Source: Bimastos eiseni (Eukaryota; Annelida; Clitellata; Crassiclitellata; Lumbricidae). From it: a DNA stretch of 64,000 bases. The position numbers were made by a program, and so were the translations under genes. The notes below the pieces were generated by a model that did not search any database, was not told the origin of the DNA, and saw nothing but the letters and a program-made list of their open reading frames with translations. The number at the start of each line of letters is the position of its first letter. Position 1 is the first letter of the stretch. Shown one piece after another: positions 35,142-48,655 of the stretch. Location: positions 27,866,424 through 27,930,423 of the forward strand of contig OY365810.1 of the NCBI GenBank assembly GCA_959347315.1, read 5' to 3'.

Positions 35142-35370
35142 GTGTGTGTATGTGTGATTGTGTATGTATTTATGTGTGTGTATGTGTGCGTGTATTTATC
35201 TATAGGTTTGAGTGTAGACATGTGTTTATGCATGTATGCATGTATTTAGGTATGTATGTATGTATTTATGTATGCATGCATGTATGTATTACTGTATGTA
35301 TGACTGTGTGACTGTATGTATGTATGTATGTATGACTGCATGTATGCATGCGTTTGCATGCGTGTGTGTC
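35110..35370. repeat. (TA)n followed by (TGTA)n microsatellite
   Basis: A pure TA run at 35110-35139 passes into TGTG and then TGTA/TGCA tetranucleotides to about 35370, with interruptions. Confidence 0.9.
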
Positions 35371-36397
35371 CGCTTGTCCATTGATCTGAGGCGCATGCGT
35401 GCACATATACATGTAGCACCAAGGCACAGTCTCTGTTCGCGGCACGTAACCGCCTTCGTCAGGCGTAAAAAAGTCGACTCTCGTGACGACAAATAAACGC
35501 ATTAACGACGTCATGATCAGCAGCAACTGACGGTTGAAGTCAGAAGAAAGACAGACGCTGGACAGCAACTCAACCAGAGTGTAATAGACAGAGTAAGAAT
35601 GATAAAACTAGTCGCCTGCATGATATATAGACTATGTGCGTTGCTGTTGTTGCCATATCTCGCCCTTCAAAGCACATCCTCATGCTATAAAAGACGATCA
35701 TAGTCAAGTAGATGGTGGATGAATGCAGTGCGACGCATACACCGAATTAATTCGCCTTATGCGACAACTTGGTGTTGCTGTCGTATACCTGAAGATATCG
35801 TTACATCGCCACAGCTACCAATCGGTAAGATGTCACGTATTCTTTGTCCCATTCATCTTCATAAAGCATTATATCATCGCTCATCAGTTAATGACTAAAT
35901 TATGAGTAATCAGTGTAGCACTGTGCGGAAAGAATTTGTAATGAGGATATTGCATTAGCAGTATAGTGTGTCACTAGTAATTAAAGCTTATTGCTTGTAA
36001 TTTAGCACCAGTTCCAATTAGTTGTGTAAGCAACTGGGCTTCAGAGCGCATGAACAGATTTTGAATGCATGTTATGGTGTACTGAAATGCACCTTTGTTC
36101 AATGTTCATCGTTTGACATCGTTTTTCTCTGTTGTTACGATGGACTCGTTTTGTAGTCGTACAAACGATTGTTGTGCGACATCTGCATGTCATTACAGTA
36201 CGTCTGCTGAATCGTAATCGCACTCGTAATCAAATACTCCGCACTTCTAAACCGCTACTTTATATGGCCATGCGCTGGGCACCAGCTTATTCACGAGCGC
36301 TGAGTCAAGTTACTGTAGCGAATTCGCTGCTCCCGGAGTATAATTCTGATAACTATTTCACTTCAACAGGGTTTAACAGCGACAATGCATTGTAATC

Positions 36398-36629
36398 CGG
36401 GTACTCGACCGCGAGGACATTTTGTTAGGAAACGTAGGGAATTGGGCATTTTTACGGAACGTCGGTCACCCGAGAACCAATTACATTGCCCGGGTAGTTG
36501 GCTAATGTGAACAACGGATCATTTTGTGGCATATGTTCAGGTAAAATCGCGCATTTTTATGGAATGTCGAGTACCCGTGAACCGATTTCATTGCCCGGGC
36601 AGTCAACCGGGTACCCGTTGACAGCCTTA
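36398..36629. mobile_element. Truncated inverted copy of the 1292-1583 MITE
   Basis: The right end TTGACAGCCTTA (36618-36629) and the GGGTACCCG subterminal motif match the complete element. The ttttgttaggaaacgtaggg segment is the inverse of 1496-1510. The left end lacks the inverted repeat, so no target duplication can be read. Confidence 0.75.
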
Positions 36630-38444
36630 ATGTAGGCTATATAGGCCTATGTTTCGCTATTACGTTACCATTTATACGGCACCAAATGCTTTACAATGCA
36701 CTCTGTTTAAGACGAGGAAATATACGCTTCTGTTCCTTCCAGATGCTGTGCATTTGTAAATTCACTGTTGGCGTTTTGGAATTGCATACATAGGAACTTA
36801 TCAGAAGTTTCACTATTACAGAGTGAAGACAGAAACCGATAAATTGTTTATGCTTGAACTAGACATAAAATAAAGCGCGAATATGAAAGCTAAGCCATAC
36901 ACTCATGTAGGCCTATAATCAGACTATGCATATCCATATATAAAATAAATGTTAGTCTCCATATGTGTATATGTATGTGTTTCAGTCCAATAATAACTAT
37001 ATATGGAAGGTGATAAAGCACATTCTCGTCCCATGTAATCTGGATTGGACACACGCGCCTGATCGAATCGCGGACCGCAATGCAACAAATTATTGCTTCG
37101 GTTGATATTATATTTCCCTATGGTCCATATGCATTATATATATATATATACATTATATATATATATGTATGTGTGTGAGTGAGTGAGCGTGCACATGCGC
37201 ACTGTGAAAATTCCGCTTTAAGACGACCTCAAAACAACAAATACTCTTTATAGACGCGTGAATGTAGGCTATGTTATGGTTGAAGTGAATAATGAATACA
37301 CGCATCTTCGTGAATTCATGAAAACATTCTCCGTTTTATGCTTTATTTCGCTGCTTTCTTTAAAAATCATTCGTCTGAACGTAAAACAGTAATTCAGAGA
37401 CAATCCTACGAACGATGACAATGATCTATTAGAAAATGGTTGAGTAATTATTCCAAGCTGCCCAACATGGGCAGCTATTTGCAAAGCAACTATTATATAT
37501 TAAAACCCGAAATGTTTAATAATATTATGGATTTGTGGTATGCAGTCTTTCCTAGGACCCAACAGTTAAGTGTTCATTGCATACCTAAGGGGTCTACTCC
37601 AACACCCTCAGCCCATATTTTGTATTTGTTTCACAATTCACTTTGTGGGTTACTAAAAAAGTAATGCCTTAATTGGTTTACTGTGACAATGTCGTTTGTA
37701 TGTTGAAAAATAGTTCAAGCTGCCTGTTGCTTTTTTGGATTTTCTCAGCAAAGAACTTGACTTTGATTCAAATCTGATTTGCAACAACCTGCAAGCGTTG
37801 AAATCTGCTGCTTTCAAATTTCGTTGACATCAGTTTGCAAGATACGGATAAAATATTCAACTCCCCACGGATCAAATAATGAAAATAATGCTAGCTGAAA
37901 TAGAAGTTGGATTATTGAAAATATTCTTGCTTTAATCGAAGTTGGATTGATGAAAATGGTTCTTACTCAAACAGCAGCTGCATTTACGAGGTATATAATA
38001 TTATATCACCAGTCCATCATCTCAGTTTATTTGACCACATACAATGGGTGAATAATAACATTTGGTTGTGAACCTTTTGTCAGTTAACCATTTGTCGTCA
38101 ACTTACTATTTGTTGGTGAAATATTTGTTGGGATTAAAAGCGTACAAAGTACTACTTTCCGTGACGCGTATAAATTGTCGACATGGGGCCAGTGCCGCCG
38201 GCAGATCTTTGAAAGTTGGGGGTTCAAAAAATATGTGGTGTAGCACGCGAAGCGCGAATTCTGTTAGTGTCTTCCTCGTTTTTTTCGAGTGATCCCAATT
38301 ACAGAGCACTGTGCCCTCTTTGAGGAAGAATGTGTCCTTGTCAATTATGATATAGGTAGAACTAAATTTCGAATATCCAATATAAGTTTGCCAAACAAAG
38401 CACACCACCTATAGAGCAGTGCACCGAGGTCTAGGCTGTGCTGG

Positions 38445-39120
38445 CCTAATAAGTGGTAGGACGTGTTCAGTCGTGAAAACAAGTGCCTGGACGCCGTCAA
38501 TGACCGTTCATTCCCACTTTGAGCCCTGCCTGCGCCAGATCAGTTATATTAGAGTATTAGACAGTTGGAGTTGCTGTGTCCACGCTTGTACACACTCTGA
38601 TCTGTTCCAATGTAGACTTTGGCAACATTGCCTTCATTGGAATCTACTCTCACAACGTTTCTAAGCTCCAGTTCATCCTCAATGCGGCTGCCCGACTAAT
38701 CGGTGAAATTCCAAAATTTGGTCACATCTCTTCCTATATTTGTGAATCCCTCCACTGGTTTCCAGCACCTCAACGCATTCGTGTCAAGACTCTTGCGCCG
38801 ATGCGTAACTGTCTCCTTGGATCTGCCTCCGCCGACCTTTTGACCCTCTGCAATTTGGTCTCTTCCTTCACTTCGTTCTCTGCCCGCGGACTGCTGGTGG
38901 TTCCCCGCATGCGCTCCTCCACGGCCCAATCCAGGAGTTTCGTCTCCGTAGGTCCCACCAGCTGGAACAGCCTCCCTGTTCCTCTTCGAGAGGAGTTGCT
39001 CTCAATTCCATCAGCTGCCTTCAGGAGGCGTCTAAAGACTTCCTGTTCTCCGTTTAGCTATGTTTTGAGTGGTGAGCGCCTCTGATTTCGAGTGGCGTTA
39101 TATAAATTTTCCATTAAATT
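38445..39120 (+). mobile_element. Non-LTR retrotransposon 3' part with the longest intact tail
   Basis: After a frame change near 38575, a 169-codon frame (38576-39085) reads LQFILNAAARLIGEIPKFGH, ESLHWFPAPQRIRVKTLAPM, VVPRMRSSTAQSRSFVSVGP, TSWNSLPVPLREELLSIPSA and ends GERL. This is a CR1/L2-like reverse transcriptase C terminus. The 3' end agtggcgttatataaatttt matches other copies here. No catalytic domain is present; 5'-truncated. Confidence 0.85.
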
Positions 39121-41168
39121 AGACTTATATTACAGGACAGCCTGGGCAGAATCATAACAATTGACGGCCACAGGCCTATAACTGACATAAGCATTATGTT
39201 TCATTGCGCGCTAAGATTAAACTAGCAAGTTGCACACTTTCACCCACAACTGTTCATGTTCCAGCTGAACTTTCTTCGGCGGGTAACCGTGAAATGACTT
39301 TCGGTGGGTTTTCGGCGAAATTTCCGGCGGTTTATTGGTCTGCAGGAACTTTTTCGGTCTGTCGCTAATGACAGTGGCTTGGGTTATGGTTTATTAGTTT
39401 GCCATGCATAGGACAAAACAGCATTAGAATTGTGATATAAGCGTAATGAATATAGATGAAGCTTTTGTGGGCAAGATGAACTGCAAATACATTTTCTGCA
39501 CCTCTATAGTCGACCAGTGCATTAGGAAGGTTAATTCTTTCTCATTACTGCCACTCTCTGATGCTTGGCTATACACCATTAGGGTTATTGTTACGAAGGC
39601 CACTTAGGCGCCGCTGGGTCTGGGACCTATATGGAAATATTATTGCTGCTGCCAAGTCTTTGTTTAGGCCGAAATAAGCATATTAATTAAAACGTCTATA
39701 GATCGTTTTAGTATGAGACAGAATGTTGATGACACAAAAGTACATGTGCATTGTGCAAACTAGCAGTTGCTAATTAAATGCTAATGGTAGGTTTTTCAAA
39801 CCGTAGGCCTACGAAGGCTACGATGATGTTGTCTGGTTAGCTACGCTGGTTCCATGCAGCTGTGTGTATAAGATAGCCTTTTCGCCTACAGGCTACCGCT
39901 GGTGGTGTCTTATTTCATAAATCTCTGGCTATAGCATGGTCCGTATACGCGGACCTTAATAGCGTGTCGCAAATTCGGGTCGCCTCCTTCTTGCGTATCA
40001 ATTTGTGGCAGACTCGGAGCGCCTGAGACTCCACCTTTCTTCTCAGCAGCAATTTGTCGCGAATTCGGTTCACCTCCCCTAAACTTCCGGTACCTCAGGA
40101 GGCAGCTCAGCAGATTTCCCGAGTTCGACAGTCCGGTGAGTAAGTATGGCTTTTTGGCGCCATTTTGGGAGCAATTACCAATGTTGACGACACAGTTTAG
40201 TTTTAACAAACAGACTGACACGCTTTCTACGAACTTTGTCTTTATTCAGTAATAATCGATGCAGCAATGTCCGAAAACTGCCAACTGAGCTCTCAACACG
40301 ACTGTCGCTTCTAGCCTATTTATACTAGTCTGCAGATCGAAGTCATAAATATTCACAGATAAAATTGTAGATACAATATATGCACAATGTATATACAAAG
40401 AATACACAATGTATACACAATTGTCGATACAAATGTACATACAGTGTATATGTAGACTAGATACCATCAGGCTCATGAATATTCATAGATACAATGTATA
40501 TACAATTGTCGATACAATTGTGTATGCATTGGCACCTATAGTTCACAGATCCCCAAACTCTCGGAGGCACCATGGAGGGGAAGGCAACACACGACCACAG
40601 TCCCGCAAGGCGATATCGCCATAGCGTAACGCCCATTCAGACGGGCAGAGGGAAGCCATTTGGTCACTACATTATAACGTGTACATTTTACATATTACAC
40701 TTATGCGCCGCAGCAGTTAATCCCAAAAATTATGACCTAATGCTACCACGGATTGGTGGGTGCGTCATGTCCTTTATAGGAGTAGATTGTGGGTGCCGTA
40801 GCAAAAGCAGTTGACCTCAGGGCGCTGTCCCAAGGCTCACCCTTCAACAGATGTTCAGTATCTCGAAGATCACCTTATCGACGTATGTCGTAATTAAAGT
40901 GTTGGTGGTAGCAGTTTAACGACACTTGTCTGATAACAAAGATCATTAGCGTCCTCCTCCTTCTCTATCTAGGCTTGGGACTGGCATTGCCAGAACGCGA
41001 ACAGTGGCGGAATTTAATTAAAGTCATGCGTGCATATGATACATGTAGGCTACATATTAAATACGTGAACCTAGCTTATAATGACTATATATGCATGCGT
41101 TTAATTATGAATAGAATTATGACTTAATAATGACGCCATAATTTCTATAAAATCAGCGCATTCATAAA

Positions 41169-41519
41169 ATGAAGTGTCTGCGACAGATCGTCAAGGTATC
41201 CTCGAGGAAGACGGATGAGTTGGGTGTGGGAGAACGAAGAGGAGTGGAGATGATTCTACGAGGATTAATCAAGTGGAGAAAGCTTTCATATTTTGGACAT
41301 GTGCTGCTGAAGGGTTGAGACCGTCTGGAGAAGAAGATTGCCCAAGGCTCAGTTTCTGAAACAGGGGCTTGGGGAAGACCTAAGGGGTTATGGATTGATA
41401 ACACTGAGTCGTCAACTGGATTATCATCATTCGACCGGTCACTGAAAGAAGACAAGACACTGCAGAGGTGGAGGACGGATGAAGACAAGACAAGAGACCG
41501 CTACTGCGGAAACGGTTAG
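41169..41519 (+). mobile_element. Non-LTR reverse transcriptase C-terminal fragment (GRPK..WIDN type)
   Basis: One continuous frame with a single internal TGA: MKCLRQIVKVSSRKTDE, RGLIKWRKLSYFGHVLLKG, stop, DRLEKKIAQGSVSETGAWGR, PKGLWIDNTESSTGLSS, ending in TAG. The order LRxI, YFGHVLRK, RLEKxIxQG and GRPKxxWIDN is the conserved end of a common non-LTR family distinct from the WNSLP type. Well preserved, so probably a younger insertion. Confidence 0.8.
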
Positions 41520-42594
41520 GGCTGTATGAATCAGAGGAAACTGCTGAAACAATATTCCTGACTAATTTAATCAAAATTAATTATTCTTCCAATCTTTCAA
41601 TGTCTTATCTACACTTTTATCTGCCCTTAACTCTTACAGTGCTGCTGGCCATGCATACCAATGAAGTCTAATCTAATTACATCTGTAGGAACGCCAGTGA
41701 CCAGCATTAATGCACAAACGTGGTCATTAATTAAGTCACTGGATCAATGCTTCCAAACCTGAGTGCCATTATGCCATAGTGTAACAGGGAAGACAGTCGA
41801 AATTCCATGCTCTTATTCAACGTGATATAATTTTATTTTTTGATAATGCTACAATTAGCCCACCAAATTATTCCTTAGGCGAGCAAGAGAGACGAAGTAG
41901 GTCTTCACTAGGTTTGTTATTTATTCAGGCGGTCTGAATTCTTAAGAACTGATTGCTATTCACACTGTGATATGTACATCATGCCTTAAAGTGCTTATGT
42001 ATACGATAGATATACCAACATCGATGTCATTGCATCAAGGAGATACTATTCCACTTCACACCTATCGAGGATAACAATGATGATGCACGGCTATGATTTA
42101 ATAAAAATGCTCACAACTGATCACATGACATGTTTTAATGTTATTAAATGGAAACTTGGCGGACCACAATTGTAGCTAATATTTTAGTTAAGGAATCAAA
42201 CATGTTTTTACGTAACAGATCACTTTCGGTGCTTTGGACGGCTAGGGAGGTTAATCACGTGTCATTCATACTTAATATGAAATTCTGAATATCTTCTTAA
42301 TAATATTATCAGCTTACTGAACGACCGCTCACCCAAGCAGTAGGCCTATATTTATTATATCTATTGCAAAGCGCAGCGCTACTTCTATATATAATATTAT
42401 ATATATTTATATTGTATATATATATTAAAATGTCTGCTGAAGTGTGTCTATTGTAAAAGCCAGTGTCTGCAGTGTCGTACATGTACGTTCTCGTTCTATT
42501 GCAAATGCCAAAATCTGACACACATATAAGCAGGAAACGTTTGAGCGCACGCGGTTAGATAATCAATCCATAGTATATAGTCAACTTGAGACGC

Positions 42595-42785
42595 TCGTTC
42601 TGAAGAACCTTCCTTCAGATCTGCCTATTCCTTTAGCCAGAAGAACCCTTCCTATACATTTACAAGCACCCGAAAATTCCTGAAAATTGCTCTTTATCAT
42701 CGATTCGGGCTGGGAGCGCCTTTGAGTAGGTTATTTCTGAGAGGCGCTATATAAGTCATCTGAATGAATGAATGAATAAATGAAT
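42595..42785 (+). mobile_element. Non-LTR retrotransposon 3' end with (GAAT)n tail
   Basis: ggcgctatataagtcatctg is followed by five to six GAAT units at 42762-42784, the same terminus as the copies at 9897 and 38445. Only the last part of the coding tail is hinted at. Confidence 0.6.
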
Positions 42786-43439
42786 TTCCGTATCATGCAC
42801 GGACGACGGACTTGACATCACCTGGGTTAAGATTATGCGCTTCTGTGTACAGTAGGTCGCTGTTCTCATTTTCAATGCTTTAAATATTGTATCGATTGTT
42901 GGAAGAGCCTCGTCATCTGCTCACTGTCTGTACCACTCTTTTGTTGACTATAACATAGCAGACGCCTCTTCAATCATCTTTTCCTCATTATCATCATAAT
43001 CAGAGCTGGCTTTTAATTTTATCTTTGTTAGAATGAAGTTTTACCAGGTTTGATGTAATTCACTAATTCTAGCATAAATTCAGTCGATGTTTTCTGTGAC
43101 TAATCGCAATTCTTCATTTGTCATTCCCTCATCATACGTTAACTAGCGTTCGAGTGTTCCACTGTGATTATACATGTGTCAGATCAGATCATACTCCTCA
43201 AAACAATATGCTCATTAGTTATTAATCTCACACATTGACAATTAATCGCTTTTTGCTACTAAAAATGTATATTAGACATGGAATTAAACACGTCATTGAC
43301 TTGGAGGTATATATTATACGTTGCAAGTACGAATTTCCCAGGCAACCTAAGCTAAGTACCTAAGCTTCTTAGAATAATCAGCAAGCTCTGCCTATTACGC
43401 CATTAAATCTGACTAAGGTTAACATATCGTTATTCAATG

Positions 43440-43551
43440 TTTAAGGGCAGGCTATTTTGATATAAATAATTTGATATGAACAGTTTGCGGGGCCCCTTTG
43501 GTCGGGGCCCTACGCAAGTGCATAAGGTGCCTAATGGTAAATCCGGCCCTG
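43440..43551. mobile_element. hAT right end, partner not found
   Basis: Sequence ending GGTAAATCCGGCCCTG at 43551 is the inverse of the widespread hAT end CAGGGCCGGATTTACC. gcggggccccttt and gggccctacgcaagtg precede it. No matching left end was found upstream, so this is a truncated element. Confidence 0.6.
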
Positions 43552-44685
43552 GTTGAAAACCATGAACGTTGCTAATCATTAAAATGAAAAACTACCAAGG
43601 GTATAAAAAAAGGTTGGGATATCCATGCACCACACCAGATTTCACAGGTAAAAAGTGTCAAGCTGCTTGTATTCATCGTATACAGTGCGGCCTTCCCTAG
43701 GACAACCATTGCAAACTAAAGCATGTACTTCCTAGCCAGCAAAACTTTTCTGTCAACGAGCCAAGAAACAGGATCCATGTGCTTTAAGCAGGCGATTATT
43801 CTTTACAGAATCGTGTGTGCACTCCCTGCCTGGCATTCCTTACAGGCTTACATGATGTTGAATGCATTAACGCAGCTCTTAAAAGACTCTCAGACGGCGA
43901 ATATGTAGGAAGAACTGCATTGCAGAAGAGCCGACCACTCGAGCAGAGAGGAAGCTCTTCAGCCAGCGCTGTTTTCTGACCACTCCATTCAGCTGCTGCT
44001 GCTGCTTCTGCTGCTGCACCTGTTCCTGAGAACAAGCACTCGATCCGTACATTATTCTACCTATGGTTGAATCTGAGCTCTTTGAAATAGTTTGCGATTT
44101 CATGTATATTTGTTACATATAAGCCTAAATATATAAAATTTCATATATATATTTGTGCATGACATTATTATTTGCTTGTGTCGTAACTGTCGGCAGAAGG
44201 AGAACAGGCCTCCTCTTTTTGCTTCATGTCCTCTGCCCAGCAGACAAAGCCTAAAATATGTATTCTTGTTGGACTGTAATAATTGGCAATTACTTTGTGG
44301 CGGTTTTTAACGTTTTTACGCGCATCTGCCTATGGTAATTAGTCTTGCAAAGAACAACATGAAGAGTGTTTCCTGCGAAATTGGGGGAGGGTTGCTGCTG
44401 AGATTTGGCTCCTCAGAGAAATACTGTACGCAATGAAAGATTTTCAATTGAATGCTTAAATAGATGAAACTGTATCATTAGACTAATAAGCCTCACTTGA
44501 CTTCCTAAGGCTTTTCAATGACACTTCCTTCCTTAGTTACTTAGAAGACCATCTCCTCGGTACTTGTTCATGTCGTCGCATTTTAAAAACGACACTAATC
44601 CTAACCCTGACCCTAACAGACCCTCATTGCGCATAACCTGATCATAAACGACCCTCACAATGCTTAACCTGACTCTAATCGACAT

Positions 44686-44745
44686 GTGACGAAATGAAAT
44701 GCGACGAAATGATCTGCGACGAAATGATCTGCGACGAAGTGAACA
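44686..44745. repeat. 15-bp tandem repeat (gcgacgaaatgatct), four units
   Basis: Four units with few changes. About 70 bp upstream (44597-44620) is a short CCTAACCCTGACCCTAAC stretch, resembling degenerate telomeric repeat. The pair may be one repeat family. Confidence 0.8.
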
Positions 44746-45568
44746 GTCACCCTCTCCTCTGATTGTGGAAACATTCATTGCGTCTTCTATTCCAGCTTTC
44801 TGTGTTCTATTAAGACTATCCATGCATCTGGCAACCCTAGTCATTATAACCAATTCCGACAATTATGTGCTTTCTTGATAGACAACATTGCCCGTGTGCT
44901 GTTGTCAGATGCTATTAAACGCTATTTACTTACATAACCGTTGAGAAATTCAAAGGGATCTTTAAGACAAGTAAGCGATTAGCAAATAATGTAGACATGA
45001 GTCCTGTATTTAAACTATTTATATACGACATCGTTTCGTGACACTGATAAGGAAGAGTGCCCGAAAACTGGTCAAAGTCCTTATGAAGCAATTGTGATCA
45101 TCACTGGAGAGATCGAGGACTGTGTTGTTGGAGTGGGATGGATGGTCTTCCATCTGTACCAAATAAGGGAAGGCATGGGTCAACGTATATGGCCTATCGC
45201 CATGCACATGTGGGTCGGTAAAACCGTGGAATGGTCTCCCTATAGGAAGCTCAATCTGTTTCATATAGACCAAGTATGTACTGATACATCCAATGGCCAT
45301 ATGAAAACTTACCTTTTTGTCAGAGCTGAAGCTAGGAGCGCTTTTCAGTAGCAACCTTGAAGCGGCGTAATAACAATTTTTTTTAAATAATTAACGAATT
45401 AAATCCTACAATGCACATTATGATTTTCACTGCGACGTGCACTTCATGACGATAAATTTGCTTGTTATACCAATTGGGATTGCACATGTAGGCCTACAGG
45501 TATGTATTTTCAATATTATATTTCCATCTTTCTTTTTATCCCCCTGAAGGCCACAAGACGGCTTTAGA

Positions 45569-46182
45569 TAGAGTTGTCCACGGGTCTGGTCGACCTACGG
45601 ATTTGAGCCGGGCAGGGCCGGGTAGGGTCACGAACATCAGCAATCAGATCGAGTCGGGTCGGGTCAAGATCCTGACGGGTGCGGGTGGGTCGGGTCCCAA
45701 ACCAGGACCCATTTCGATCCACCAACTTTTTTGCATAGCTTAATTTTCGACTCTGCTATTCATAATGTTAAATAGTTAAATCAAACAAATTGAATATGGC
45801 AAAGGAATTGGCGCAAAAACATAGGGCAACACCGAATTTGTTCCTTTTTACAGAGAACTCGGCTCAAGCAGTCGTGTGGAATAATCTCTCATGATTTTAT
45901 GACAAACGAAAGGTCAGCGGATTTATTACAAGCTCGCGAGTTGGCTGAGGAGGCAATGCTGGAGCACGCAGGCTGGACTCTTACATACCCAATAATATCA
46001 GGGATTCTTTTGCATATATTAGTGGAGAAAGTAAGGCGGTCCGGGTTGGATTGGGTCGTGTCATGTACGTCACGGGTCTCTTTGGGTCTTGTCGGGTCAA
46101 TTATCTTGAAGTCGGGTCGGGTCCATTTTCAATGGGTCGAGTTGGGTTGGGTCATGGTAATTGCACTCATGAGACAACTCTG
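45569..46182. mobile_element. hAT-type MITE, 614 bp, with internal GGGTC arrays
   Basis: Left end TAGAGTTGTC (45569-45578) and right end GACAACTCTG (46173-46182) are inverted with one mismatch. The octamer GCTTTAGA is repeated exactly at 45561-45568 and 46183-46190. Two tracts of gggtcgggtc-like repeats (45600-45710 and 46035-46155) lie inside each end, on the same strand. The middle is AT-rich with no transposase. Confidence 0.9.
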
Positions 46183-47627
46183 GCTTTAGACTCATCCACT
46201 GTATATTGGCTATATTTGCAGGGACGTCGCACTCATCCGTTGGCACAAGTTAGGCGCTCTATTAATTTTCACAGGTGTAGGTCGACAGATAAATTATTAT
46301 AGGAGGACTTTGTTTGCCCTTAAATGGCAAACACGTGGGCAGCATTGACATTGTAAAAGCTGCGGCTAACAATGTTTAACACGTGCGTTCCAGAACGAAC
46401 AGGCTTCCTGCATGCTCGAAAAAGAATTAATTAATCTCACGCAGGGTGCTGCATGGTGGGTCTCCCATAAACAGGCGCTATATAATTAGAATGCTAGCTA
46501 ATCTGATTCAACATCAGCCCTCTTCCATTCTTTAGGAATCAGGTTAACCTGTGTCATGAATCGCAAATAAAGATGTCTAGTGACTTCAGATACCATGTCG
46601 TTCCGTTGCTGGATTACAATAGCCGTGTTTACGCCCCAGCCGAAGTGACGTTCGACCTCGAACTAAGCTTCGGATAATATAATTTATAGAGACGCGTGAA
46701 CACCCACGCTGCCTCGTAGGTCATCTTTGCCATGTACATACTTACCTCGTTGGCATGTACTTAGCTTATGTCGATGCAGTTGGCGTTAAGACGACGACTA
46801 CGATGACGCCGAAGCTATTGAGAGAGGATTGATCTTCATTTCTTGGCTGCTTACTTACTCTACATGTACCTATAACTCTTCATGTATTCGCCTACTGCAT
46901 ACTAACGCAGATACTGAGCCATAAACGCAGGCAGTCAGTCAATGAAATTTGATATGGCGCCTCTTCAAGAAATCTATGCTGAGTGGCGCTCAAAACTCGT
47001 TAAGAAATAACGATTTATAGAATTTAATAATAGGCAATGGATGTAGTAGGGCCTACATGTATTCGCATTGTCAACATTTTGATTTTTGTAGATATAACTT
47101 CACAAGGGTACTGGACAATGTAGTCATCCGTGCGTGGAAGTTAGCGCCTTTCAAGATCATGGTTTACGACTTTAGCATTCCAAACAAGCACAGCCTTACA
47201 TGACCTGCTAAGAATTAAATGGTATTGTCTTCAATTATGGCATTCAAACAAAATAAAAGATAGTTTTGTAATATTATTACAAGACCGAAAGACTCATTGC
47301 CTGAGAGCTCCAATCGCGGCAGCAGGTGGTAGCACTCTCATTCACTGAGGCGTTCTTCCGCACACTATCCAGACGGATACATTCCCACATGGCCTCTAAT
47401 CGAATCCGTGATAGCAGAGGCAGGAGAAATTTCGTTCAATAGGGCGCCTCTGTAGCTGGACGTGTGAAGCAGACGTAGTTCATAATAGGTCCAGGAAATC
47501 TGGTGCATTTACGGCGCCAGTCAACGAACGAAACCAAAGAAGACGACTGCTTTGGAACATGCAGTGAATAACTTCTAAGAAGTAGCGCATCGGCCGAATG
47601 ACGTAAGAGACTGAGGACTAAATGAAA

Positions 47628-47830
47628 CAGGAATCCATGCACAGGCAAACATGTATACGTACACACATATGTACGTACATATATACATACCATGTACATA
47701 CATACATGCATACATACCGGTGCGGTATGTCAGCATGTTTCATTAAACGTCGATATACACACACATATATATACATATATAATATATATGTATATCGTCG
47801 TTTAATATATATATATATATATATATATCG
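47628..47830. repeat. (ACAT)n and (TA)n with an imperfect 17-bp inverted repeat
   Basis: ACAT-type repeats run to about 47715. Arms attaaacgtcgatatac (47742-47758) and gtatatcgtcgtttaat (47790-47806) are inverse with one mismatch and enclose a TA-rich loop. A (TA)n run follows to about 47828. Confidence 0.75.
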
Positions 47831-48484
47831 ACGCAACTCGGTCCAGAGACTCTGAACATCCATACCATCAGTCGTTTGGTCGGTTCCAGGTGCGTGCGTG
47901 GGCCCACCATTGATGACTTCTTTCCAGTTCACTGTACAATGCTTTGCTTACAGATGTAATATAATTATTCATTCGTGATTACAGTTAGCATCATTTCAGT
48001 AACGCAGAGAGTGCCTCTCAGTCGCATATAGTATATAAATGTTTAATTACACTGCAGAGCATTTTATCGCATGCATAGAATAAAGTACATAGACATTACA
48101 CACGCATGCATGTAACTATGGATGCATTTTGATATATAGACCGCTTATAATATGTATATACACAAGGTTTTGCATGACACGTCACACATGTCGCTAATAT
48201 CCCAGCCAACAAAATTAATGGAACACAAGTCCATAAATGATATAATACGATTTATCGAAATTCATGACTACGAATTAACCGACTGCGTCGTAAAACGAAC
48301 TAATGAGTAATGATTTCATCATCAGTGCGCCTTTATATCTCACACACGTTATACTTATTAGACACACCTAATGCAAATCGGTGCATGAAATCATCGCAAA
48401 CAGTGATGTAATGCCTCTGTAATGGAACAAATTAGCCTACCTATGAATCAGTGACGAATTCAGCAAAGGTACATATACCAAAGG

Positions 48485-48519
<35 letters not shown>

Positions 48520-48655
48520 AGGTTTGTGTGTATATGTTCGTGCATGTGAACGTTTGTGTATGTTTGTATACATATATTATATATGTGTGCGTGATGGTGT
48601 GTGTGTGTGCATATGTGTGTATATGAGTGTATATGTGTGTGTTTGCGTGTGTTGT
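48485..48655. repeat. (TA)n/(TG)n microsatellite
   Basis: A TA run passes into TG and TGTA repeats. Open frames on both strands here are repeat translations. Confidence 0.9.

Larger units (their letters stand above)
31626..38444. other. Gene-poor interval
   Basis: No gene recognised. It holds a possible MITE (about 33388-33650), an unassigned minus-strand open frame (34113-34721), TA and TGTA microsatellites (35110-35370), the truncated TAAGGCTGTCAA element (36398-36629) and a TA tract at 37136-37168. A hAT-like left end CAGTGCCGCCGGCAG starts at 38190 without a visible partner. Confidence 0.5.
39121..45568. other. Gene-poor interval
   Basis: No gene recognised. It contains LINE tails at 41169-41519 and 42595-42785, a hAT right end at about 43440-43551, a 15-bp tandem repeat (44686-44745), and imperfect acaatgtatatac/attgtcgatac repeats at about 40375-40520. 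TA tracts lie near 42390-42425. Confidence 0.5.

Noticed and set aside
44597..44745. CRISPR-like or telomeric array
   Set aside because: Only a few contiguous 15-bp units without spacers, and the CCCTAA stretch is short and degenerate; the genome is eukaryotic.
45094..45351. 85-codon plus-strand frame with an equally long antisense frame
   Set aside because: Resembles no family I know; length is within chance for this interval.
45899..46302. Two frames of 83-96 codons
   Set aside because: They lie inside the hAT MITE and its GGGTC array, with no transposase similarity.
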